A DNA stretch of 64,000 bases, taken from Castellaniella sp. S9. Lineage in GTDB: Bacteria > Pseudomonadota > Gammaproteobacteria > Burkholderiales > Burkholderiaceae_B. Below the pieces are notes generated by a model that was given only the letters and a program-made list of their open reading frames with translations, searched no databases and was not told the DNA's origin. Location: NCBI RefSeq assembly GCF_027257175.1, contig NZ_JAPFGD010000007.1, forward strand, positions 124,001 through 188,000, written 5' to 3'. This document shows, one piece after another, positions 10,313 to 18,838 of this stretch (positions within the stretch are counted from its first letter, which is position 1; every line of letters begins with the position of its first letter). Both the position numbers and the translations under genes were made by a program.

Positions 10313-12751
10313 ATGAGCTCTCAGAAACAATCCTCCTCCGCATCGGCGCCGTCGCGTTCCTGGCTGTCACGCTTCATCCTCAAGTCCGTGGTCTTCGTGG
10401 CCGGCCTGGGCCTTTGCGGGGCCCTCCTGGGGACGCTCGCCCTGGCGCTGGCCTGGCCGAACCTGCCCGACCTGAGCGCGATGATCGACTACCGGCCGCG
10501 GGTGCCGCTGCGCATTTATACCTCGGATCACGTCCTGATTGGCGAATTCGGCGAGGAACGCCGCAATGTGCTGCGCTTCGACGAGATCCCGGACATCATG
10601 AAATCCGCCATCCTCGCCGCCGAGGACGACCGCTTCTACCAGCACGGCGGGATCGACTGGGCCGGCGTGCTGCGCGCGGCGATGGCCAACATCGTCAACA
10701 TGTCCAAGTCCCAGGGGGCCAGCACCATCACCATGCAGGTGGCGCGCAATTTCTACCTGTCCTCGGAAAAGACGTACACCCGGAAATTCTACGAGCTGCT
10801 GCTGACCTTCAAGATCGAGGCCACGCTGACCAAGAACGAGATCCTCGATCTGTACATGAACCAGATCTTCCTGGGACATCGGGCGTACGGCTTCGCCGCG
10901 GCCAGCCGCACGTATTTCGGCAAGCAGCTCTCGGACATCACCGCGGCCGAGGCCGCCATGCTGGCGGGCATCCCGAAGGCGCCCTCGCGCTTCAACCCGA
11001 TCTCGAATTTCAAGCGGGCCAAGGGACGGCAGGCCTACGTGCTGGGACGCATGCGCAATCTGGGCTACCTGACCGAGGACGAATACCAGCAGGCGCTCGC
11101 CCAGCCCATCGAGATCAAGTCCGCCCCAGGCACGCCCACGGGCCGCTACGCCGTGCACGGCGAATATCCGGCGGAGCTCGCCCGGCAACTGCTCTACGGG
11201 GTCTACCAGGACGACATCTATTCCCGCGGCTTCAACATCTACACCACCATCCATTCCAAGGACCAGGAGGCCGCCTACCAGGCGCTGCGCGAAGGGGTGC
11301 TGGACTATACGCGGCGCGCGCCCTATCCGGGCCCCGAGGGTTCGGTCGAATTGCCGGACGGCATCGAGTCCCAGGCCGAGGCCTTCGACGAGATCCTCGA
11401 CGCCGTACAGGAAAAGTACCCGGACAACGGCGACCTGATCGCCGGCGTCGTGCTGGCCGCCGATGCCAACGGCGTCAAGGTCGCCCGCAGCGCCTCCGAA
11501 ATCATCGACATCACGGACAAGCGGGCCTTGCGCGTGATCGCCCGCGGCCTGACGCCCAAGGCCAAGCCCGAGCTGCGCATCGATCGCGGCGACGTCGTCT
11601 ACGTGCACAAGCGTCCGGAATACTGGGAACTGATCAACAAGCCCACGGTGCAGGCGGCGCTGGTATCGGTGCGCGCCCAGGACGGCGCGGTCATCTCCAT
11701 GGTCGGCGGATTCGACTTCGAGGAAGGCAAGTTCAACCGGGTCACGCAGGCCTGGCGCCAGCCGGGCTCCTCCTTCAAGCCCTTCATCTATGCCTCCGCA
11801 CTCGAGCGCGGCCTCACGCCGGCGACCCAGATCTCCGACGAACCGTTCTCGCTGACCGCCGAGCAGACCGGATCCAAGGCCTGGAACCCCAAGAACTACG
11901 GCCGCACGTACGAGCCCATGCTCACCATGCGGCAGGGCCTCTACAAGTCCAAGAACATGGTCTCGATCCGGATCATGCAGGCGGTCGGCCCCCAGTACGT
12001 CCAGGATTACGTGACGCGCTTCGGCTTTGACCGCTCGCGCCAACCCGCCGTGCTGCCCCTGGCGCTGGGCGCGGGCAGCGTCACGCCGCTGCAAATGGCC
12101 GGCGGCTATGCGGTCTTCGCCAACGGCGGATACCGGGTCCCGCCCTACCTCATCGACCACGTGACCGACAGCGCCGGCAAGGTGATCATGCGGGCGCGGC
12201 CCACCGTGAGCGGCGACACCCTGGCGCGCGCCATCGATCCGCGCACCGCCTACGTCATGGACGACATGTTGCGCGGCGTGGCGACCTACGGCACCGGCGC
12301 CCGGGCGCACCGCGAGCTCAAGCGCAACGACATCGGCGGCAAGACCGGCACCACCAATGATTCGCAGGACGCCTGGTTCGCGGGGTTCACACCCAAACTC
12401 GTGGCCGTCGCCTGGATGGGCTTCGACCAGCCGAAGTCCCTGGGGTCGGGCGAGACCGGCGGCGGCGCCGCCCTGCCGATCTGGTTGAACTACATGCGCG
12501 TCGCCCTCGACGGACAGCCCGAGATCCCGCCGGGCCCCATGCCCAGCGGATTGTCGCGCATCGACGGCGAGTTCTACTTCAGCGAATTCCCGCCCGGCAC
12601 CGCCATCGCCCGCGTCGGCCTGCCCGCACCGGGCGACTCGGTGGCAGGCGCCGCCCCCATGGACGGCATCGGCAACCTGCTCGACCAACTGGGTGTCGGT
12701 GGCGGCGGGACCGGCAACAGCGACACCCAACCGACCCGCGTTCCATTCTGA
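10313..12751 (+). CDS. mrcA: Penicillin-binding protein 1A, bifunctional peptidoglycan synthase
   Basis: Class A PBP: polymerises glycan strands and cross-links peptides in the periplasm. 812 aa. Short cytoplasmic tail, membrane anchor about residues 25-48, GT51 transglycosylase domain with the catalytic Glu at about 104 (AAEDDRFYQHGG) and GASTITMQVARN, an OB-like insert, then the transpeptidase with S486-x-x-K (GSSFKPF), SKN motif and KTGTTND near 677. Start chosen at ATG 10313; an in-frame TTG seven codons earlier is less likely. Divergent from aroK; the pairing mrcA/aroKB is common in proteobacteria. Confidence 0.96.
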   Translation: MSSQKQSSSASAPSRSWLSRFILKSVVFVAGLGLCGALLGTLALALAWPNLPDLSAMIDYRPRVPLRIYTSDHVLIGEFGEERRNVLRFDEIPDIMKSAILAAEDDRFYQHGGIDWAGVLRAAMANIVNMSKSQGASTITMQVARNFYLSSEKTYTRKFYELLLTFKIEATLTKNEILDLYMNQIFLGHRAYGFAAASRTYFGKQLSDITAAEAAMLAGIPKAPSRFNPISNFKRAKGRQAYVLGRMRNLGYLTEDEYQQALAQPIEIKSAPGTPTGRYAVHGEYPAELARQLLYGVYQDDIYSRGFNIYTTIHSKDQEAAYQALREGVLDYTRRAPYPGPEGSVELPDGIESQAEAFDEILDAVQEKYPDNGDLIAGVVLAADANGVKVARSASEIIDITDKRALRVIARGLTPKAKPELRIDRGDVVYVHKRPEYWELINKPTVQAALVSVRAQDGAVISMVGGFDFEEGKFNRVTQAWRQPGSSFKPFIYASALERGLTPATQISDEPFSLTAEQTGSKAWNPKNYGRTYEPMLTMRQGLYKSKNMVSIRIMQAVGPQYVQDYVTRFGFDRSRQPAVLPLALGAGSVTPLQMAGGYAVFANGGYRVPPYLIDHVTDSAGKVIMRARPTVSGDTLARAIDPRTAYVMDDMLRGVATYGTGARAHRELKRNDIGGKTGTTNDSQDAWFAGFTPKLVAVAWMGFDQPKSLGSGETGGGAALPIWLNYMRVALDGQPEIPPGPMPSGLSRIDGEFYFSEFPPGTAIARVGLPAPGDSVAGAAPMDGIGNLLDQLGVGGGGTGNSDTQPTRVPF

Positions 12752-12752
12752 C

Positions 12753-12947
12753 ATGCGCATACTGCTACGCCACTTCGCGCGCCGCGCCGGCCCGGCCGCC
12801 CTTCTGGCCCTCCTTCTTTCAGCCTGCGGCATGAAAGGGCCCCTGACCCTGCCGCCGCCGCCCCCACCGGATCCGGCACTGGCCGCGCCCCCCTCCGTGG
12901 CGCCGGCCGCGCCCCCCGCATCCGCCGCCCCCACCGCCCAGCCATAG
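12753..12947 (+). CDS. lptM: LPS assembly lipoprotein LptM (YifL-type)
   Basis: Small outer-membrane lipoprotein, 64 aa, that in E. coli assists maturation of the LptDE translocon. Signal peptide of about 22 residues ending in a lipobox, LLSAC-GMKGPLTLP; CGMKGPL is the LptM signature. The remainder is a low-complexity Pro/Ala tail. The ATG is two bases after the mrcA stop and lysA follows 70 bp later; lptM next to lysA or dapF is a widely conserved arrangement. Confidence 0.9.
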   Translation: MRILLRHFARRAGPAALLALLLSACGMKGPLTLPPPPPPDPALAAPPSVAPAAPPASAAPTAQP

Positions 12948-13017
12948 GAACGCGCCGGTGCCGCGCGAGGCCCCGGAACCGCGCCGACAACCCCTAGCCC
13001 GGCCACAGGACACGCCC

Positions 13018-14304
13018 ATGACCGTCGCCCCGCAATTCCAGTTCAAGAACGGCATCCTGCATGCGGAGGACATCCCGCTGCCCGAGCTGGCCGACCAGTA
13101 CGCCACGCCCCTGTACGTCTATTCCCGCAGTGCCCTGCACGCCGCCTGGGACCGCTATGCGCGCGCCATCGCCGGGCGCAACGCCCTGATCTGCTACGGC
13201 ATGAAGGCCAACTCCAATCTGGCCGTGCTGCACGAGTTCCAGCGCCTGGGCGCGGGCTTCGACATCGTCTCCGGCGGCGAGCTGTCGCGCGCGCTGGCCG
13301 CCGGCGCGGACCCGGGGCGGATCGTATTTTCAGGCGTGGGCAAGCAGTCCTGGGAAATCCGGCAGGCCCTGTCGGCGGGCATCAAGTGCTTCAACGTCGA
13401 ATCCGCCGCCGAACTCGAGCGCCTGGCCGACATCGCCCTCGAGATGGGCCTGCGCGCACCGGTGTCGCTGCGGGTGAACCCGGACGTGGACGCGCACACC
13501 CATCCTTATATCTCGACCGGACTCAAGGAAAACAAGTTCGGCGTGGATATCGCCGCCGCCCGCGGCCTGTACCGCCAAGCCATGGAACACCCGGGCCTCG
13601 AGATCGCGGGCGTCGATTGCCACATCGGCTCGCAGATCCTCGAGATCGCCCCCTACCTCGACGCCCTGGACAAGCTGATCGATCTGATCCTCGCCTTGCG
13701 CAATGACGGCATCGAGCTGCGCCACCTGGACCTGGGCGGCGGCCTGGGCATCCGCTACACCGACGAAACGCCGCTGGACCCGGCCGAGCTGCTCGGTCCG
13801 GTCTTTGCCACCCTCGAATCCCGCGGTCTCGCGCATCTGCAGCTGATCCTCGAGCCGGGGCGCTCGCTGGTGGGCAATGCCGGAGTGCTGCTGACCCGCA
13901 TCGAGTATCTGAAGCACACGCCGGCGCGCAACTTCGCGATCGTCGACGCCGCCATGAACGACCTGATGCGGCCGGCGCTGTACGAGGCGTGGCACGACGT
14001 CGAACCGGTGGCGCCGCGCGCGGGTCAGACGAGTCATCGCTACGACATCGTGGGGCCCATCTGTGAAAGCGGCGATTGGCTCGCCCGCGAGCGCGAACTC
14101 TCGATCGAGCAGGGTGATCTCCTGGCGATCATGTCCGCCGGCGCGTACGCGTTCTCGATGGCCAGCCAGTACAATACGCGCCCGCGGGCGGCCGAGATCC
14201 TGGTCGACGGCGGCCAGGCCCACCTGATCCGGCCGCGCGAGTCCGTCGCCGATCTGTACGCCTCCGAGCGGATTCCGGCCCAAGGATCCACCGGCGGCAC
14301 ATGA
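13018..14304 (+). CDS. lysA: Diaminopimelate decarboxylase
   Basis: PLP enzyme for the last step of lysine synthesis (meso-DAP to L-lysine). 428 aa. PLP lysine lies in CYGMKANSN; SGGELSRAL, HIGSQI, LDLGGGLGI, EPGRSLVG (phosphate binding) and the partner-subunit motif GPICESGD are all present. Start at ATG 13018 with AGGA upstream; an in-frame GTG at 12958 is less likely. Follows lptM on the same strand. Confidence 0.97.
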   Translation: MTVAPQFQFKNGILHAEDIPLPELADQYATPLYVYSRSALHAAWDRYARAIAGRNALICYGMKANSNLAVLHEFQRLGAGFDIVSGGELSRALAAGADPGRIVFSGVGKQSWEIRQALSAGIKCFNVESAAELERLADIALEMGLRAPVSLRVNPDVDAHTHPYISTGLKENKFGVDIAAARGLYRQAMEHPGLEIAGVDCHIGSQILEIAPYLDALDKLIDLILALRNDGIELRHLDLGGGLGIRYTDETPLDPAELLGPVFATLESRGLAHLQLILEPGRSLVGNAGVLLTRIEYLKHTPARNFAIVDAAMNDLMRPALYEAWHDVEPVAPRAGQTSHRYDIVGPICESGDWLARERELSIEQGDLLAIMSAGAYAFSMASQYNTRPRAAEILVDGGQAHLIRPRESVADLYASERIPAQGSTGGT

Positions 14305-14458
14305 CGGCGGGCGCCACGCCTCGTCACCCCCCGGCCGGCCGCGTTGCGCCGACGACGCAGCCCTTCTGCGCGGCGCCACGACATTCTGGTCTACGCTCAG
14401 GCCAGGCCCCATAATGTGGGGGTAAAGAACTACAGAACACGGCCGTTTAACCCGTATC

Positions 14459-17443
14459 ATGCCGGTTACGCCCAGAGGGCGGAAAAACCTTAAGTCCCGT
14501 CCTATGGCGCCCAGCAAACCACCTCTTGCCTCCACCCCCTCGCGGGTGGCGGATTTCTGTGGGCTGGCGGTGCGCCTGATCGCCTATTATCTGACCCCGC
14601 TGGCGATCCTGCTGGGCGTGGCGGTGGCGGTCCTCGTCCTGGGCAATCTGTATCCCGACACCGCCGGCACCCCGCTGGCGATCCGCGCCCTGCCCGATGC
14701 CTCGGCCCCCCCGGCCGGTCCCGCCGAGGCGCTCGACCTGCTGAACTCGACGCCCACGCGCTACAAGGCGGAACTCACGGCCAACGGCGAGCCGGCCTGG
14801 TTCCTGATTGAAATCCCGGCCGCCGCAGGCGGCACAGGCACCCCGATCCTCGGCATTCCCAATCCCTACGCACAGTCGCTGTTCTGCTGGGATGCCGGGG
14901 CAATGGCCAGCCCCGTCGGCGCCATGGTGGGCGATGTGACCAGCGGACAGCTCCATCGCAACCTGCACGGGCCGGTGATCCGCCTCGATGGCATCGAACG
15001 CCCCGGGCGCCTCGTCTGCGCGACCCGGCTCGCCGTCGCCGGCGACGTGTCGGCCACGCTCTGGAACGGCGCGGCGCTGGCCCAGTCCGTGACCCGGCTG
15101 TCGCGCGCCATCGGTCTGGTCGAGGGCGGGCTGCTGACCCTGGCTCTGTTCATCGCGATCATCGCCCTGACGAATCGCGAATGGATGTACATGCTCCTGG
15201 CCGCATGGCTGGTCGGCAACCTGCGGCTGGGCGCCTGGGTCATGGGGTGGGACATGCAGTGGGTGGGCCACGCCATCCCGGCGGACCTCATCCCCCTCCT
15301 GCGCAAGGCGACCGCCACCGCCTACTACATCCTCACCTACAGCCTGTTCCTGCGCCTGTTCGACCAAAGCCTGGGCGCCACCGCCCGCAAGCAGGTCCAG
15401 CGGGTCGGACGCCTCAGCAGCATTGCGCTCATCGTGGCCGCGCTGGTCCTGCCCTACGCCTGGTTCCAGCCCGTACTGTTCCTCGCGGCCTGGGTCGGTT
15501 CGGGCCTGATCACCGTCATGCTGCTGTATGCGTTGCTGCGCTCTCCTTCCAGGATCTGGCAGTGGCACATCGGCGGCCTGTGCCTGGCCATGGCGACCCT
15601 GCTCCTGGGCCTGGTGCTGTATGCCCTGGGCCTGGGCGACGGCATCGATACGCTGGCCGGGGCCATCATCCTGCTGCTGTCCAGCGTCATGGTCGCCCTG
15701 GGTGCCGCCGAACACATGCGCGAGGAACGCCAGAGCGGTTTTCGTGCGCGCAACGAGCTCATCGTCGCCGACGCCCTGGTGCCATTCGGCCTGTTCACGC
15801 TCAGTTCCGGCCATCTGTTCGAACACCTCAACGCCGCCACGCGCCAGAGCCTCGGGCTGGCCGACGGGCAAGACTACCGCGGCTTGCTCTGGACCGATTT
15901 CTTTCCCGCGCAGGACTGGCAGCAGGTGGCCCGGAACACCGAACTCGGCATCGAAACCGAAATCCGGATGCTCGACAATCTCACACAGCCCGGCCCGGCC
16001 CGCAGTTTCCTGCTGCGCGCGACGCTAGTGGGCGGCCGAATCGAGGGCTCGCTGCAGGACATCAGCGCACGGACCGAAACGATCCGCAAGCTGCGCCTGA
16101 TGGCCGAGAACGACCCGCTGACCAATGCGCTCAACCGCCGCGGCATCGAAAGCGCCACCGAACAATGCATCACGCAACTGGTCAACGAGGGCAAGCCCTG
16201 CGCACTGGCGTTTCTCAGTCTCGACCACCTCAAGCACATCAACGACACGTTCGGGCACACCGCGGGCGACGAACTCCTGCAGATGGTGTGCGAACGCCTC
16301 AAATATTCGCTCAACGAAAGCCAGCGCCTGGGACGGGTGGGCAACGACGAATTCGTCATCCTGTTCCCCAACCTGCGCGCCAGCGAGGCGCGGCCCATCG
16401 GGCAGGACATCATCGACAGCCTGAACGGCTCAGCCCTGTACATCGGCAATCGCGCCTTTCAGATCAAGAGCGCGATGGGCATCATCGACATCCATCAGAA
16501 CATGAATCCCAAGGATGCGATCTCGGCCGCCAGCCGGGCCTGCCGGGCCGCGCGCAAGCAGCACACGGAAATCATGCTCTACGAGGAAAACGCCAGCGAG
16601 CTCTTCGACCACATCGAGGAGCTGCGGCTGTTCGACCAGCTCGAGGAGGGCGGCAGCCCACGAGACATCTACCTCGAAATGCAGCCGATCGTCTCGCTCA
16701 GGCGCCCATTGCACACCCTCAACATCGAGATCCTGCTGCGTGCGCGCAGTTCGGACGCCACCAGCATCAGCACCACCAAGATCATCCAGGCAGCCGAGGA
16801 AAACGGCATGATCGGCACGATCGACAAATGGGTGCTGTCGGCCACGCTCGAGTGGATGGCCCGGCATCAGACCAAGCTCGCCCGCACGCAACAGGTCAAC
16901 GTCAACCTCAGCGGCGTGTCCCTGAACGACGACAAGTTCATCGATGTGCTGTTCGGCATTCTGGGCCTGCATCCGCAGCTCACCCGCCGGCTGTGCATCG
17001 AAATCACCGAGGGCGTGGCGCTGCAGGACCTGGAACGCACGCGGCAATTCATGCGGCGCCTGCAACGCATGGGCGCCAAGGTCGCCCTCGACGATTTCGG
17101 TGCGGGCTATACCTCGTTCTCGTACCTGAAGGAACTGCCCGCCGACATCATCAAGATCGACGGCTCGCTGATCCGTGACATGATCCGCAGCGAAGCCAAC
17201 ATCGCCATCGTCAACAGCATCATAGAGCTGGCCCACAACCTGCACATGGAATGCATTGCCGAATGGGTCGAGGACTTCGAAACCCTGGAGACCCTTGCCA
17301 GGATGGGCGTGGACCACGTCCAGGGCCACGTCCTGTCGGCCGCGCGCTCGCCTTCCGAGATCCTGGCCAACGAGACCGTCCTGCCCCTGATCGCCGACGA
17401 CCGGGCGCGGAGCTTCATCCAGTCCCTGGCCGACGAGGCTTGA
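14459..17443 (+). CDS. Membrane-bound GGDEF-EAL protein (c-di-GMP turnover)
   Basis: 994 aa. Layout: one membrane segment near 25-55, a roughly 150-residue periplasmic part, about seven membrane helices (around 215-410, resembling 7TMR-DISM receptors), a linker, then GGDEF (about 545-705) and EAL (about 725-975). The cyclase signature reads GNDEF (628-632), Gly to Asn at the second position, so synthesis is doubtful. The EAL motif reads EIL (E757), but the other key phosphodiesterase residues are kept: NLS, EITE, DDFGAGYTSF, KIDGS, AEWVE and VQGH. Likely a phosphodiesterase with a regulatory GGDEF domain; that is inference. The start is uncertain (ATG 14459 or 14504; neither has a good ribosome-binding site). 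Confidence 0.9.
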   Translation: MPVTPRGRKNLKSRPMAPSKPPLASTPSRVADFCGLAVRLIAYYLTPLAILLGVAVAVLVLGNLYPDTAGTPLAIRALPDASAPPAGPAEALDLLNSTPTRYKAELTANGEPAWFLIEIPAAAGGTGTPILGIPNPYAQSLFCWDAGAMASPVGAMVGDVTSGQLHRNLHGPVIRLDGIERPGRLVCATRLAVAGDVSATLWNGAALAQSVTRLSRAIGLVEGGLLTLALFIAIIALTNREWMYMLLAAWLVGNLRLGAWVMGWDMQWVGHAIPADLIPLLRKATATAYYILTYSLFLRLFDQSLGATARKQVQRVGRLSSIALIVAALVLPYAWFQPVLFLAAWVGSGLITVMLLYALLRSPSRIWQWHIGGLCLAMATLLLGLVLYALGLGDGIDTLAGAIILLLSSVMVALGAAEHMREERQSGFRARNELIVADALVPFGLFTLSSGHLFEHLNAATRQSLGLADGQDYRGLLWTDFFPAQDWQQVARNTELGIETEIRMLDNLTQPGPARSFLLRATLVGGRIEGSLQDISARTETIRKLRLMAENDPLTNALNRRGIESATEQCITQLVNEGKPCALAFLSLDHLKHINDTFGHTAGDELLQMVCERLKYSLNESQRLGRVGNDEFVILFPNLRASEARPIGQDIIDSLNGSALYIGNRAFQIKSAMGIIDIHQNMNPKDAISAASRACRAARKQHTEIMLYEENASELFDHIEELRLFDQLEEGGSPRDIYLEMQPIVSLRRPLHTLNIEILLRARSSDATSISTTKIIQAAEENGMIGTIDKWVLSATLEWMARHQTKLARTQQVNVNLSGVSLNDDKFIDVLFGILGLHPQLTRRLCIEITEGVALQDLERTRQFMRRLQRMGAKVALDDFGAGYTSFSYLKELPADIIKIDGSLIRDMIRSEANIAIVNSIIELAHNLHMECIAEWVEDFETLETLARMGVDHVQGHVLSAARSPSEILANETVLPLIADDRARSFIQSLADEA

Positions 17444-17474
17444 ACGGACGTGCCGCCGCCGGCGCAGGGGCGGC

Positions 17475-18833
17475 CTATAGTTCGCCGTACGAGTGCAGCC
17501 CCGACAGGAACATATTGACCCCCAGGAAGGCGAAGCTCGTCACCAGCAAGCCGCCCAGCGCCCAATACGCGGCCATGGTGCCGCGCAAGCCCTTCATCAG
17601 GCGCATGTGCAACCAGGCCGCATAGTTCAGCCAGACGATCAGCGCCCAGGTTTCCTTGGGATCCCATTGCCAGTACGTGCCCCAGGCATCGGCGGCCCAT
17701 AGCGCCCCCAGGATGGTGGCCACGGTAAAGAACGCGAAGCCGACGGCAATGGCGCGATACATGATGTCGTCAAGGATCTCGAGCGGCGGCAGGCGGCGCG
17801 CGATCGGCGCGCGACAGGCGAGGATGCCGCCCACGATCAGGGCGCCGAGGCCAAAGTACAGCATCCAGGTGGCCGAGAGTTCGCGGGAGCCGAACATCAT
17901 GGGTTCGGCGCACAGCACGGCGCCCAGGATGAAGACCGGTATCAAGCGCCGCCGCTGGACGGTCTGGCCATGCTCCTTGACCAGGTAGGCGAAACCCACC
18001 ATCGCGGCCAGGCTGAAGGTGCCATAGCCGATGAAATTCGCCGGCACGTGCAGCTTCATCCACCAGCTCTTGAGGGCCGGCACCAAGGGCTGGATCTGAT
18101 AGGCGTCGCGGGTGAACGAATACCACAGCAGGAACACGACCGCCGAGCTGATCACCAGCAGCACAAAGCCGCCCAGCGCGCGCGTCGCGTAGCGGCGCTC
18201 GTAATAGAGATAGAACAGGGCCGTGATCAGCGAAAACAGGACGAAGACCTCGTAGAGGTTGCTGACGGGAATATGGCCGATGTCCGGGCCCAGCAGGTGG
18301 CCTTCGCGCCAGCGCACCAACAGGCCGGTGACGCCCGCATAGACGGCGCTCCAGGTCAGCACCGTGCCCAGCCACGCCGCGGTGCGGCTGGCGAAACCGA
18401 TCCAGTAGCTGATGGTGGCCAGGGCGAACAGGGCGCACATCCACAGGATGGCGGATTGCGAAGACAACAGGTACTGCAGGAGGAAATTCGTCTGGGCGCG
18501 CGACAGGTCGCCCTGCAGCAGCTCGCCGGTCGGACTGTAGAGCCAGATCGCCAGCAAAGCCGACAATCCGCTGGCGATCATCAGGGTGCGCAGCGGCCGC
18601 CACAGCCAGGCCATCCAGCTGAAGAGCCCGACCGCACCCACCAGAATGGCTTTTTCGTAATAATCCATGAACTGGCCGTAGCCGGTCAGCACATAAGCGG
18701 CGCCCGCGGCCAGCACGGCGAAGAACGCGATGTCGGTCCAGTCGGGACGGCCGCGCCGGCCACGACGGTCGCCGCTGGAGGACATGGTGTCCTCCCAGGT
18801 GGGCAGGTTCGAACGGACGACGGATTCAGTCAT
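17475..18833 (-). CDS. ccsA: System II cytochrome c biogenesis WWD protein (CcsA/ResC; often named CcsB)
   Basis: Multi-pass heme-handling subunit of the cytochrome c synthetase, working with ResB to deliver heme to CXXCH sites in the periplasm. 452 aa with about eight to ten hydrophobic segments. The WWD signature is GTYWQWDPKETWALI, and histidines near membrane ends (for example in KLHVP and WLHMRL) fit heme ligation. It follows resB on the same strand with only 5 bases between. Literature calls the WWD protein CcsA in Bordetella, while automated annotation commonly labels it CcsB. Its substrates include the c4, bc1 and triheme cytochromes encoded in this window. Confidence 0.93.
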   Translation of the reverse strand: MTESVVRSNLPTWEDTMSSSGDRRGRRGRPDWTDIAFFAVLAAGAAYVLTGYGQFMDYYEKAILVGAVGLFSWMAWLWRPLRTLMIASGLSALLAIWLYSPTGELLQGDLSRAQTNFLLQYLLSSQSAILWMCALFALATISYWIGFASRTAAWLGTVLTWSAVYAGVTGLLVRWREGHLLGPDIGHIPVSNLYEVFVLFSLITALFYLYYERRYATRALGGFVLLVISSAVVFLLWYSFTRDAYQIQPLVPALKSWWMKLHVPANFIGYGTFSLAAMVGFAYLVKEHGQTVQRRRLIPVFILGAVLCAEPMMFGSRELSATWMLYFGLGALIVGGILACRAPIARRLPPLEILDDIMYRAIAVGFAFFTVATILGALWAADAWGTYWQWDPKETWALIVWLNYAAWLHMRLMKGLRGTMAAYWALGGLLVTSFAFLGVNMFLSGLHSYGEL

Positions 18834-18838
18834 GATGA

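Noticed and set aside
10367-13006. 879-codon minus-strand open frame across mrcA
   Set aside because: Same cause; the sense strand encodes an unmistakable PBP1A.
14400-14425. Small CCCCA/TGGGG hairpin before the GGDEF-EAL gene
   Set aside because: Only 5 bp of stem with no T tract; not enough for a terminator or riboswitch call.
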